Shown here: one piece after another, positions 36,081 through 43,931 of the stretch | Numbering within the stretch: position 1 is the stretch's first letter | How the letters are laid out: each line of letters begins with the position of its first letter | Assembly (NCBI RefSeq): GCF_014203835.1 | Contig: NZ_JACHJW010000001.1 | Span: forward strand, 4,538,501 to 4,602,500 | Source: Micromonospora polyrhachis | GTDB taxonomy: Bacteria > Actinomycetota > Actinomycetes > Mycobacteriales > Micromonosporaceae | DNA: 64,000 bases | Reading direction: 5' to 3' | Program-made: the position numbers and the translations under genes | Notes under the pieces: model-generated | Seen by the model: only the letters and a program-made list of their open reading frames with translations | Databases searched by the model: none | Told to the model about the DNA's origin: nothing

Positions 36081-36974
36081 GTGCTGGAACTGGCGATCAT
36101 CGAGGCGCCGTCGGTGCTGGGGCTGCGGCCCTCCGGCGTAGAGGACCTGCCGGCCGCGCTGCTCGACGCCGGTCTGCGGGACCTGCCAGGGGCGGTGGCG
36201 GGCGGCCGGATCGACGCGCCGGCGTACGACCAGAGTCGGGATCCCGAGACCGGGGTCCTCAACTCGCACGGGATCGCGCAGTACACCGTCGAGCTGGCTG
36301 ATGCGGTGGCTGCGGTGCTGGCTCGTGGGGCCCTCCCGGTGGTCCTCGGCGGTGACTGCAGCATCCTCCTCGCCAACCTGCTCGCCCTACGCCGGCGCGG
36401 ACGCTATGGCCTGCTCTTCGTCGACGGGCACACCGACTTCTACCAGCCTGCGGCGGAGCCGAACGGCGAGGCGGCCTCGATGGATCTCGCGCTGGCGACG
36501 GGCCGCGGACCGCAACTGCTCAGCGACATCGAGGGCCGTGGCCCACTGGTGCGGGACGAGGACGTCGTGGCCTTCGGCTTCCGTGACGGTGCGGAGTCGG
36601 AGCAGGCCGGGATGCAGCCGCTGCCACCGCAACTACGAACCATCGACCTCGCGGGGGTGCGCGGAGCCGGTGCGACGGCGGCAGCGCGGCAGGCAGTGGA
36701 CTGGCTTTGTGCCGGACCCGGCTCCGGTTACTGGGTCCATCTCGATGTCGACGTCCTCGACGACGCGGTCATGCCGGCCGTGGACTACCGCCAGCCCGAT
36801 GGGCTGACCTGGGCCGAACTGGAGACCGTACTGCGGACGGCGATGTCGAGCGGTCGAGCCGTCGGCCTCGACGTGACGATCTTCAACCCTCGCCTCGACC
36901 CCGACGGGCGAATCGCCGTACGTCTGGTCGAGTGCCTTCGCCAAGGTCTCTCAGCGCTGACCGACGGCAGCTGA
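36081..36974 (+). CDS. arginase/agmatinase-family ureohydrolase
   Basis: A 297-residue Mn-dependent ureohydrolase. The metal-binding motifs are intact: VVLGGDCSILLAN, LLFVDGHTDFYQP and LDVDVLDDAVMPAVDY (Asp ligands), with a late GLDVTIFNPRLDP. It hydrolyses a guanidino group to urea; arginase, agmatinase, formimidoglutamase and guanidinobutyrase cannot be separated by eye. The start is GTG at 36081 after GGGGGAG. It is convergent with an ABC exporter. Confidence 0.88.
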   Translation: MLELAIIEAPSVLGLRPSGVEDLPAALLDAGLRDLPGAVAGGRIDAPAYDQSRDPETGVLNSHGIAQYTVELADAVAAVLARGALPVVLGGDCSILLANLLALRRRGRYGLLFVDGHTDFYQPAAEPNGEAASMDLALATGRGPQLLSDIEGRGPLVRDEDVVAFGFRDGAESEQAGMQPLPPQLRTIDLAGVRGAGATAAARQAVDWLCAGPGSGYWVHLDVDVLDDAVMPAVDYRQPDGLTWAELETVLRTAMSSGRAVGLDVTIFNPRLDPDGRIAVRLVECLRQGLSALTDGS

Positions 36975-37009
36975 CCCTCAGCCCGGCCATATCCCGGCTG
37001 GCCCTCAGC

Positions 37010-37852
37010 TCAGCCGTCGCGGCGGGTGGTCCAGCGGAAGGTGAACAGGCACAGGACCAGCCCGATGACGCACCAGGCCGCCAGCATGATCGCGACCATG
37101 CCCAGTTCGTAGGAGCCGCCCGGTTCCTGGGCGCCGAACGAGGCGGGTAGGAACACCGACCGTAGCCCCTGGCACATCCACTTGAGCGGAAAGATGGCCG
37201 CGATCTGCTGCATCCAGCTGGGCAACTGGGTGAAGACGAAGAAGACCCCGGAGATGAACTGGAGCACCAGGGCGACCGGTGTCGCCGTGGCCGAGGCACC
37301 ACGCCCGCTGCGGGCCAGCGACGAGAAGGCGATGCCGCAGAGCGTGCACGCGGTGATGCCGAGCAGCGAGACCCAGCCGAAGGTGAACCACTTGCCGGCC
37401 GTGTCGGGCAGTTGCAGGTCGAACAGCAGCACCGCGACCAGGAGCAGCAGCGCGATCTCGGCCACCCCGATGACCGCGACCATGACGACCTTGCCGGCGA
37501 AGTAGACCCACTTCGGCATCGGTGTGCCGCGTAGCCGCTTGAGCACGCCCCGGTCCCGCTCGATCGGGATCTGGATCGCCAGGCTCTGGAAGCCCACCGT
37601 CATCAGCCCGGTCGCGATCATGCCGGTGATGAAGTACTGGGTGTATCCCACCCCGCCGCCGATCTCGCCTTCGAAGATCGACGCGAAGATCAGGATCATG
37701 ATGACCGGGAAGGCCATGGTGAAGACCACCGACTCCCGGCTACGCAGGAACTGCCGGATCTCCAACCGCCCCTGGCGCAGGCCGAGGGCGACCGGGCCGA
37801 CCCGGCGGGGGGTGGTGGTCTGGCGCGACGGTGCCGCTGTCGTCGTACTCAC
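37010..37852 (-). CDS. ABC-2 type transporter permease
   Basis: A 280-residue membrane protein with six predicted helices (for example VVFTMAFPVIMILIFASI, YFITGMIATGLMTVGF, VVMVAVIGVAEIALLLLVAVLL). It has the ABC-2 signature region ERDRGVLKRLRGTPMP between helices 2 and 3. It pairs with the ATPase encoded just upstream, whose stop codon overlaps this GTG start (GTGA). The exporter probably moves a drug, lipid or peptide; the substrate is unknown. Confidence 0.9.
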   Translation of the reverse strand: MSTTTAAPSRQTTTPRRVGPVALGLRQGRLEIRQFLRSRESVVFTMAFPVIMILIFASIFEGEIGGGVGYTQYFITGMIATGLMTVGFQSLAIQIPIERDRGVLKRLRGTPMPKWVYFAGKVVMVAVIGVAEIALLLLVAVLLFDLQLPDTAGKWFTFGWVSLLGITACTLCGIAFSSLARSGRGASATATPVALVLQFISGVFFVFTQLPSWMQQIAAIFPLKWMCQGLRSVFLPASFGAQEPGGSYELGMVAIMLAAWCVIGLVLCLFTFRWTTRRDG

Positions 37853-38712
37853 CGGTGCCCAATCATCCGTAGGTAGACGTCTTCCAGCGTCGGACGGGTC
37901 ACCGTGAGCCCGGGAATCTCCCCGTCCCCGCCGTCCGCCCGCAACCGCGCGGCCAACTCGGCCACCACCGCCGTCGGCGTATCGCTCTCCACCTGTTGCA
38001 CCGTCCCGTCCGGGGTACGCCAGGAAACCGTCGCCATGGCGTTGTCCCGATCGCCCAGTGTGGCCGGGGTGGCCACCTGGACCAGCCGGCCGCCAGCGAT
38101 TACCCCGACCCGGTCGGCGAGCGTCTCGGCCTCGTCCAGGTAGTGCGTGGTCAACACGATGGTGGTGCCACCTGCCGCCAGATCCCGGATCAGTTCCCAG
38201 AACTCCCGCCGGGCCTCCGGATCGAAGCCGGTCGTCGGCTCGTCGAGGAAGAGCAGTTCGGGCTGGCCGATGATGCCCAGCGCCACGTCCAACCGCCGCT
38301 TTTGTCCACCGGAGAGGGCGTGGGTGCGGGCGTCGGCCTTGCCTGCCAGCCCCACCCGATCGATCACCTTCTCCGGGTCGTCCGGCGTCGGATAGAAGGC
38401 CGCGAAGTGGTGTACCACCTCGCGTACGGTCAGCTCGTCGAACTCGCCGGTGCCCTGTAGTACGAGGCCGACCCGGGCTCGCCAGGAGGAGTCGGGTCGG
38501 GCCGGGTCCACCCCGAGCACGCTGACCTCACCGGCGTCACGGTGCCGGAAGCCCTCCAGGATCTCCACGGTCGTCGTCTTGCCCGCCCCGTTCGGGCCGA
38601 GCAGCGCGAACACCTCGCCCCGACGTACCTCCAGGTCGAGGCCGTCCACGGCGGGCTGTCCGGCGTACGACTTGCGCAATCCCCGTACGGCGATTGCGAG
38701 CTGGTCAGTCAT
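37849..38712 (-). CDS. ABC transporter ATP-binding protein
   Basis: A 287-residue ABC ATPase of the DrrA/CcmA (ABC-2 exporter) type. It shows Walker A LGPNGAGKTTTVEIL, signature LSGGQKRRLDVA, Walker B LLFLDEPTTGFDP and switch His in VLTTHYLDEAE. The C-terminal 80 residues form the DrrA-like regulatory extension. The ATG is at 38712, 106 bp from the divergent mutase gene. It overlaps its permease gene by 4 nt. Confidence 0.94.
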   Translation of the reverse strand: MTDQLAIAVRGLRKSYAGQPAVDGLDLEVRRGEVFALLGPNGAGKTTTVEILEGFRHRDAGEVSVLGVDPARPDSSWRARVGLVLQGTGEFDELTVREVVHHFAAFYPTPDDPEKVIDRVGLAGKADARTHALSGGQKRRLDVALGIIGQPELLFLDEPTTGFDPEARREFWELIRDLAAGGTTIVLTTHYLDEAETLADRVGVIAGGRLVQVATPATLGDRDNAMATVSWRTPDGTVQQVESDTPTAVVAELAARLRADGGDGEIPGLTVTRPTLEDVYLRMIGHR

Positions 38713-38806
38713 GGGTCAACTATCCGCGTTGCCGGAGTCGGCACGGTAACCGGGGGTGGCCGCGAGCTGTGCGGTTTTTCACCGACTGATCTACTGAACG
38801 GTAACT

Positions 38807-38812
38807 TAGACT
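38807..38812 (+). promoter_or_regulatory. -10 box TAGACT of the mutase gene, leaderless arrangement
   Basis: TAGACT lies 6 nt upstream of the ATG at 38819 and there is no Shine-Dalgarno sequence, so transcription should start at the start codon. Confidence 0.5.
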
Positions 38813-38818
38813 CCGGAA

Positions 38819-40876
38819 ATGGACGAACGGATCGACGGTGCTCAGGTCGACACCGGCCGGTTGTCGGAGCGGGACCGCGCTGGCCGGCTGCCGGAGCGGG
38901 ACCGACCCTGGGTGATGCGCACGTACGCGGGCCACTCGTCGGCGAGTGCGACCAACGCCCTGTTCCGGCGCAACCTGGCCAAGGGGCAGACGGGACTGTC
39001 GGTCGCCTTCGACCTGCCCACCCAGACCGGCTACGACCCCGACCACGAACTGGCCGCCGGTGAGGTCGGCCGGGTCGGGGTGCCGGTGTCCCATCTCGGC
39101 GACATGCGGACGCTCTTCGACGGCATTCCGCTGGCCGAGGCGAACACCTCGATGACGATCAACGCGACCGCGATGTGGCTGCTCGCGCTCTACGTGGTGA
39201 CCGCCGAGGAACAGGGGGCCGCTGCCGACCGGCTCGCTGGCACCACCCAGAACGACATCGTCAAGGAGTACCTCTCCCGGGGCACGCACATCTTCCCGCC
39301 GGGTCCGTCACTGCGGCTGACCACCGACACCGTCGCCTGGACGGTGGGCAACGTGCCGAGGTGGAACCCGGTCAACATCTGCTCGTACCACCTTCAGGAG
39401 GCCGGGGCCACCCCCGTACAGGAGGTGGGGTTCGCCCTGGCCACGGCGGTGGCCGTGCTGGACACGGTGCGTGACTCCGGTCAGGTCCCGGCGGGTCGGT
39501 TCGGCGACGTGGTGCGCCGGATCTCCTTCTTCGTCAACGCCGGGGTGCGCTTCGTCGAGGAGATGGCGAAGATGCGGGCCTTCGCCGCGCTCTGGGACGA
39601 GATCGTCCAGACCCGGTACGGCGTCACCGACCCGATGGCTCGCCGGTTCCGCTACGGGGTGCAGGTCAACTCGCTCGGCCTGACCGAGGCGCAGCCGGAG
39701 AACAACGTCGCCCGGATCGTGCTGGAGATGCTCGGCGTCACGCTGTCCCGGGACGCCCGGGCCCGGGCCGTGCAGTTGCCGGCCTGGAACGAGGCGCTGG
39801 GCCTACCCCGACCGTGGGACCAGCAGTGGTCGCTGCGGTTGCAGCAGGTGCTGGCGTACGAGTCGGACCTGCTGGAATATCCGGATCTGTTCGAGGGGTC
39901 GCACGTCGTGTCGGCGCTGGTCGAGGAGATCGTGTCGGGGGCCCGGCGGGAGCTGGACCGGATCCTCGACCTCGGCGGCGCGGTCGCCGCGGTGGAGACC
40001 GGCTATCTCAAGAGCGCCCTGGTCGCCTCGCTGGCCAAGCGTCGCCAGCGGATGGAGGACGGCTCGGACGTGGTGGTCGGGGTCAACCGGTTCGTCGAGA
40101 CCGAACCGTCACCGTTGACCGCCGCCGGCGCCGAGGCGGTGCAACGGGTCGATCCGGCGGTGGAGGTGGCCGCTGCTGTCGCCGTACGCGAATGGCGGGC
40201 CGGACGGGACGCGGAGGCCGTTGCCGCGGCACTGACCCGGCTGCGGACCGAGGCCGCGTCCACCGCCAACCTGATGCCGGCCACCATCGAGTGTGCCCGG
40301 GTCGGGGTCACCACGGGCGAGTGGGCGGGGGCGCTGCGGGAGGTGTTCGGCGAGTACCGGGCGCCGACCGGACTGGCGGGTGGGGTTGCCCTCGGCGGCG
40401 GGGACGAGATGCTTCTGCGGTCGGTACGGGAGCGGGTCCGGCGTACCGCCGGGGAGTTGGGCACCGGACGGCTACGACTCCTGGTCGGTAAGCCTGGCCT
40501 GGACGGGCACTCCAACGGCGCGGAACAGATCGCGGTACGTGCTCGGGACGCCGGCTTCGAGGTGGTCTACCAGGGGATCCGGCTGACCCCGGCGCAGATC
40601 GTGGCGGCGGCGGTGGAGGAGGACGTCGACCTGGTCGGTCTTTCGGTGCTCTCCGGATCGCACCTGGCCGCCGTGCCGGCGGTGCTCGACGGGCTGCGTG
40701 CCGCAGGCCGGGCGGACCTGCCGGTGGTGGTCGGCGGGATCGTCCCGGCCAGTGACGTCACCCAGTTGCGGGCGGCGGGAGTGGCCCGGGTCTTCACCCC
40801 GAAGGACTTCGCGCTGACCGAGATCATCGACGAGCTGGTGACGGTGGTCCGGGAAGCGAACGGACTCGACGGGTGA
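38819..40876 (+). CDS. meaA: MeaA-type B12-dependent acyl-CoA mutase
   Basis: A 685-residue coenzyme B12-dependent mutase. The N-terminal TIM barrel starts with PWVMRTYAGHSSASATNALF and has LSVAFDLPTQTGYDPDH and ANTSMTINATAMWLLALY. The C-terminal cobalamin-binding domain carries the lower-axial histidine motif DGHSNGAEQIA (about residue 562). The length and single-chain layout match MeaA/ethylmalonyl-CoA mutase more than the paired methylmalonyl-CoA mutase subunits. It probably rearranges ethylmalonyl-CoA to methylsuccinyl-CoA in acetyl-CoA assimilation, although methylmalonyl-CoA cannot be excluded. Leaderless translation is likely. The cobalamin adenosyltransferase and 3-hydroxybutyryl-CoA dehydrogenase nearby are consistent functions. 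Confidence 0.88.
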   Translation: MDERIDGAQVDTGRLSERDRAGRLPERDRPWVMRTYAGHSSASATNALFRRNLAKGQTGLSVAFDLPTQTGYDPDHELAAGEVGRVGVPVSHLGDMRTLFDGIPLAEANTSMTINATAMWLLALYVVTAEEQGAAADRLAGTTQNDIVKEYLSRGTHIFPPGPSLRLTTDTVAWTVGNVPRWNPVNICSYHLQEAGATPVQEVGFALATAVAVLDTVRDSGQVPAGRFGDVVRRISFFVNAGVRFVEEMAKMRAFAALWDEIVQTRYGVTDPMARRFRYGVQVNSLGLTEAQPENNVARIVLEMLGVTLSRDARARAVQLPAWNEALGLPRPWDQQWSLRLQQVLAYESDLLEYPDLFEGSHVVSALVEEIVSGARRELDRILDLGGAVAAVETGYLKSALVASLAKRRQRMEDGSDVVVGVNRFVETEPSPLTAAGAEAVQRVDPAVEVAAAVAVREWRAGRDAEAVAAALTRLRTEAASTANLMPATIECARVGVTTGEWAGALREVFGEYRAPTGLAGGVALGGGDEMLLRSVRERVRRTAGELGTGRLRLLVGKPGLDGHSNGAEQIAVRARDAGFEVVYQGIRLTPAQIVAAAVEEDVDLVGLSVLSGSHLAAVPAVLDGLRAAGRADLPVVVGGIVPASDVTQLRAAGVARVFTPKDFALTEIIDELVTVVREANGLDG

Positions 40877-40940
40877 CACGGCCGAAGCGACGATCAGGAC
40901 GGGCCGAACAACGCGTACGGTGGCCGACGGTCGACCGGAA

Positions 40941-41237
40941 TCAGGATGGGTCGTAGGTCATGCAGTCGGCCATCGCCTGCTCCGGGCTGACGTCGATGGC
41001 CGGGGCGCGGCACTCGAGTTCGGAGTTGTGCCGGCAGTCGGACCGTTGGCAGGCACCGACCAGGGCGATCATCGTGTCGACCCCGCCCCGGGTCGGCATC
41101 TCGACGAAGGTGCTGCACTGCGCGTGTCCGTCCTCGCCTCCGACGCTGATGGCGAAGGCGTGGCAGCCGTCCTGGTTGTAGGAACAGCTCGTGACGGTGC
41201 AGGACTGGACTCGGGGCATTTCCAAAGCGGTGGCCAT
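40941..41237 (-). CDS. DUF1540 family cysteine-rich protein (two tandem modules)
   Basis: A 98-residue protein made of two DUF1540 modules: VQSCTVTSCSYNQDGCHAFAI ending in a distal Cys (shown in part as CTVTSCSYN and GCHAFAI), then GACQRSDCRHNSELECRAPAI and a distal Cys. Each has four regularly spaced cysteines that probably bind a metal or form disulphides. No signal peptide is visible. The strong AAGGAGGA ribosome-binding site and TAAAAT -10 candidate suggest good expression. The function of the family is unknown. Confidence 0.85.
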   Translation of the reverse strand: MATALEMPRVQSCTVTSCSYNQDGCHAFAISVGGEDGHAQCSTFVEMPTRGGVDTMIALVGACQRSDCRHNSELECRAPAIDVSPEQAMADCMTYDPS

Positions 41238-41287
41238 TTCGTCCTCCTTATGAGACTTACCCCGATTTTAGGCTGTTGTGAGCCTGA

Positions 41288-42199
41288 TTACTCCGGAATC
41301 GTCGAGCCTCCCAGTACCTCGGAGAGGGGAGCGGGGGTCAGCCCACGCGCGCGCAGGCCGGCGAGGATATGCGGCAGCGCCTCGTCGGTCATCGCGGCGT
41401 TCGCCTCGGTGACGTGCATGATGACCACCGAACCAGGCTGCACCTTCGACAGCACGGCGTCGACGATCGGTCGCCAGGCGGAGGCGAACGGGTCACCGCT
41501 GACCACGTCGCCGTCCACCACCGTCAGCCCCAGCGGGGCAAGGGCAGCCAGCGCCCCGCCGTCGTGGCAGAGACCGGGGAAGCGGAAGTAGCGGGTCTGC
41601 CGACCACCGTATGGCTCGATGACGCGGAAGGTCTTCGCGACGTCCTCGGTCATCTGCCGGCTCGGCACCCGGGGCAGGTCGTAGCAGTCCGAGGTGAACG
41701 CCAGGTGGCCGTAGGTGTGGTTGGCCAGCTCGAACCGGGGGTTGTCAGCGAGGCGGCGGGTCAGGTCGGGATAGCGCTCGACCCACTTGCCGGTCAGGAA
41801 GAAGGTCGCCGGGATCTGCTCCCCTTCCAGCAGTTCGATGATCCGCAGGTTGGCGTACGACTTCACCCGGCCGGTACGCAGGCTCTGCAGCATCCCGTCG
41901 GTCATGTCGGCGTCGAAGGTCAGCGCGACGCGGTTTCCCGTACGTGGGCCGTGGTCGACCACCGGCGGTCGGGTGCCCGGCCGGGTGGCCCCCGGTGTGA
42001 TGGCCGCCTGTGGGGACGGTGTGGCGTTACGGGAGGTGGTCGGGGCGGCGCCGGTCGAGTCGGCGGTGTGCAGGGTCGCCGCCGCAGGCGGGGTGGCCGA
42101 GGAAAAGTGCCGGACCAGGCCGACGATGAGGGCGGTGCCACCGGCCAGCGTCAGTACGAGGAGGGTGGCGAGCAACAAACGAGTCTTCTTCGCGGACAC
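41288..42199 (-). CDS. membrane-anchored polysaccharide deacetylase (NodB homology)
   Basis: A 303-residue CE4-family protein. An N-terminal signal anchor (LLLATLLVLTLAGGTALIVGLV) and a Ser/Thr/Pro/Ala linker precede the NodB domain. That domain has motif 1 ALTFDADMT (Asp pair for catalysis and metal), motif 2 NHTYGH (HxxxH metal ligands), motif 3 RYFRFPG and a late GSVVIMHV. It probably removes acetyl groups from peptidoglycan or a secreted GlcNAc polymer. TFDAD replaces the more common TFDDG, a variant that keeps both acidic residues. The start is GTG at 42199. Confidence 0.9.
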   Translation of the reverse strand: MSAKKTRLLLATLLVLTLAGGTALIVGLVRHFSSATPPAAATLHTADSTGAAPTTSRNATPSPQAAITPGATRPGTRPPVVDHGPRTGNRVALTFDADMTDGMLQSLRTGRVKSYANLRIIELLEGEQIPATFFLTGKWVERYPDLTRRLADNPRFELANHTYGHLAFTSDCYDLPRVPSRQMTEDVAKTFRVIEPYGGRQTRYFRFPGLCHDGGALAALAPLGLTVVDGDVVSGDPFASAWRPIVDAVLSKVQPGSVVIMHVTEANAAMTDEALPHILAGLRARGLTPAPLSEVLGGSTIPE

Positions 42200-42330
42200 G
42201 CCGCCGATGATCGCAGTAAGAGGTCGTCGGCGGGGACCGTGCGGCGCGCGCTCCCTCCTTCGAGGCGGCCAGTCAGCCCCGGGCCCCGGCTCTCAGGCCG
42301 GGATTCCGCTTGCTCGGAGTCCGATTCCCG

Positions 42331-42435
42331 CCTACCAAGGCCGGGACTCCACCTACCAAGGCCGGGACTCCGCCTACCAAGGCCGGGACTCCGCCTACCA
42401 AGGCCGGGACTCCACCTACCAAGGCCGGAACTCCG
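42331..42435. repeat. five 21-bp tandem repeats downstream of the DUF4126 gene
   Basis: Five copies of CCTACCAAGGCCGGGACTCCR begin at 42331, 42352, 42373, 42394 and 42415. They end 5 bp before the stop codon (reading leftward) of the DUF4126 gene at 42441. The unit is a multiple of three, but no frame through it belongs to a supported gene. The array fills the spacer between two minus-strand genes. Confidence 0.93.
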
Positions 42436-42440
42436 GCTGC

Positions 42441-43058
42441 TCAGACCTGGAAGCCGGCTGCTCGGGCCGCCTGCCGTTCCCGCCGCCGCCGGCCCCGTCG
42501 CCGGAGCACCCAGATCAGGAAGAGCACGAAGCCGACCAGGAAGGCCAGCACCAGCACCGGCAGGACGATCGCGACCAGGGACATGACGACGCTGGTGGCA
42601 TCCTCCGCCGTACTGGCGACCGGGGCACCGAACCCGGCCGTGGTTGCGTTGATCACGGGCCGGGCGACCGCCTTCAGCGCGTGTACGCCGAGGGCGATGA
42701 GCACTCCGACGACCACCGGCACCCACTGGCTGGAGGAGAAGAACTGCCCCGGGTCGGCGACCGTGACCGTCTCGGAGTTGACTCCCGCCCCGAAGGCGAG
42801 CCCACCCGCAGTGGGTCGGACCACCGTCTGCACCACGTCGTTGACGTGGTCGACGACCGGCACCTTGTCGGCGACGAACTCGACGACCAGCAGCACCGCC
42901 AGGATCATCATCACCCAGCCGTTCGACAGCCACTGCCAGCCGCTCGGCAACTCGACCAGGCCGGTGTAGCGGGCGAGCAGGCTCATGGTGAGCAGGGGGA
43001 TGTAGGCGTTCAGGCCCGCCGAGGCGGCGAGTCCGGTTCCGGTGAGGGCTTCCAGCAC
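42441..43058 (-). CDS. DUF4126 family membrane protein
   Basis: A 205-residue protein with several membrane helices ([68 protein letters not shown]) and the DUF4126 pattern [17 protein letters not shown] at the N-terminus, then [14 protein letters not shown] basic cytoplasmic tail ([11 protein letters not shown]) ends it. The function is unknown. It is divergent from nucS, and its 3' side abuts a 21-bp tandem repeat. Confidence 0.88.
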   Translation of the reverse strand: MLEALTGTGLAASAGLNAYIPLLTMSLLARYTGLVELPSGWQWLSNGWVMMILAVLLVVEFVADKVPVVDHVNDVVQTVVRPTAGGLAFGAGVNSETVTVADPGQFFSSSQWVPVVVGVLIALGVHALKAVARPVINATTAGFGAPVASTAEDATSVVMSLVAIVLPVLVLAFLVGFVLFLIWVLRRRGRRRRERQAARAAGFQV

Positions 43059-43177
43059 CGTTTCAGAGTCTCATTCACCTGCCACCCCGACCACCGGACG
43101 GTGGCTCGTCGGTGCAACCAGGCGAGGGGCGACCCGCCGCGCCTCCGGGGTCGACCAACTGGCGAAGCAGGCTCGGC

Positions 43178-43183
43178 TACCCT
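43178..43183 (+). promoter_or_regulatory. -10 box TACCCT of nucS, leaderless arrangement
   Basis: TACCCT ends 6 nt before the nucS GTG and no Shine-Dalgarno sequence is present. The same box and spacing precede the gene at 54806. Confidence 0.5.
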
Positions 43184-43189
43184 CGTCAG

Positions 43190-43849
43190 GTGCGGTTGGT
43201 GATAGCGCGGTGCTCAGTGGACTACGTCGGACGGCTTGCGGCGCATCTGCCGTTGGCGACCCGGTTGTTGATGGTCAAGGCCGACGGATCGGTCTCCATC
43301 CACGCCGACGACCGGGCCTACAAGCCGCTGAACTGGATGAGCCCACCCTGCAAGCTGGAGGAGGCCCCCGGTGTCTGGCGGGTGGTCAACAAGGCTGGCG
43401 AGGAGCTGCGGATAACCCTGGAGGAGATCTTCCAGGACACGTCGTACGAGTTGGGCATCGATCCCGGGCTCCGTAAGGATGGGGTGGAGGCGCACCTCCA
43501 GGAGTTGCTGGCCGCCAGCCCGGAGACTCTGGGTGAGGGATTCACCCTGATCCGTCGGGAATATCCGACCGCGATCGGCCCGGTTGACCTGCTCTGCCGG
43601 GACGGTGCCCACGGGACGGTGGCGGTGGAGGTCAAGCGGCGAGGCGAGATCGACGGGGTCGAGCAGTTGACCCGCTACCTCGAACTGCTCAACCGCGATC
43701 CACTGCTCGCGCCGGTCGCCGGGGTGTTCGCCGCCCAGGAGATCAAGCCGCAGGCCCGGGTGCTCGCCGGGGACCGGGGAATCCGGTGTGTCGTGGTCGA
43801 CTACAACAAGCTGCGGGGCATCGAACGCGACGAGTTGACCCTGTTCTGA
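43190..43849 (+). CDS. nucS: mismatch-specific endonuclease NucS
   Basis: A 219-residue NucS/EndoMS, the key enzyme of the non-canonical mismatch repair of actinobacteria and archaea, acting with the sliding clamp. It has the N-terminal DNA-binding part ([31 protein letters not shown]) and the RecB-like nuclease domain with GPVDLLCRD (Asp), [17 protein letters not shown] (Glu-x-Lys) and a Gln/Tyr motif in LTRYLELL. The C-terminal ELTLF resembles a clamp-binding tail. The start is GTG at 43190, preceded by a leaderless-type promoter box. It presumably compensates for a lack of MutS/MutL, which cannot be checked here. Confidence 0.95.
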   Translation: MRLVIARCSVDYVGRLAAHLPLATRLLMVKADGSVSIHADDRAYKPLNWMSPPCKLEEAPGVWRVVNKAGEELRITLEEIFQDTSYELGIDPGLRKDGVEAHLQELLAASPETLGEGFTLIRREYPTAIGPVDLLCRDGAHGTVAVEVKRRGEIDGVEQLTRYLELLNRDPLLAPVAGVFAAQEIKPQARVLAGDRGIRCVVVDYNKLRGIERDELTLF

Positions 43850-43931
43850 TCCGCGTGGGAACAGGAAACTGAGTCAACTGGGAACGCGAGTTTGAGCCGT
43901 TTGGGAACAGGAATCTGATCCGCGTGGGAAC
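43848..43931 (+). repeat. imperfect ~24-bp repeats around TGGGAAC
   Basis: Four imperfect units containing (C/T)TGGGAAC, spaced about 24-25 bp and ending in CTGA or TTGA, run from the nucS stop into the first codons of the next gene (GATCCGCGTGGGAAC occurs at both ends). They could be protein-binding sites or another terminal repeat. Confidence 0.65.

Noticed and set aside
35846-36301. ORF with a CGVCGYRAGEVC zinc-finger-like segment
   Set aside because: It overlaps the arginase-family gene out of frame and has no plausible start. The cysteines are probably fortuitous.
43848-43931. CRISPR-like spaced repeats around TGGGAAC
   Set aside because: Units are imperfect, there are no unique spacers of constant length, and no cas genes are nearby. 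It is better described as a degenerate tandem repeat.
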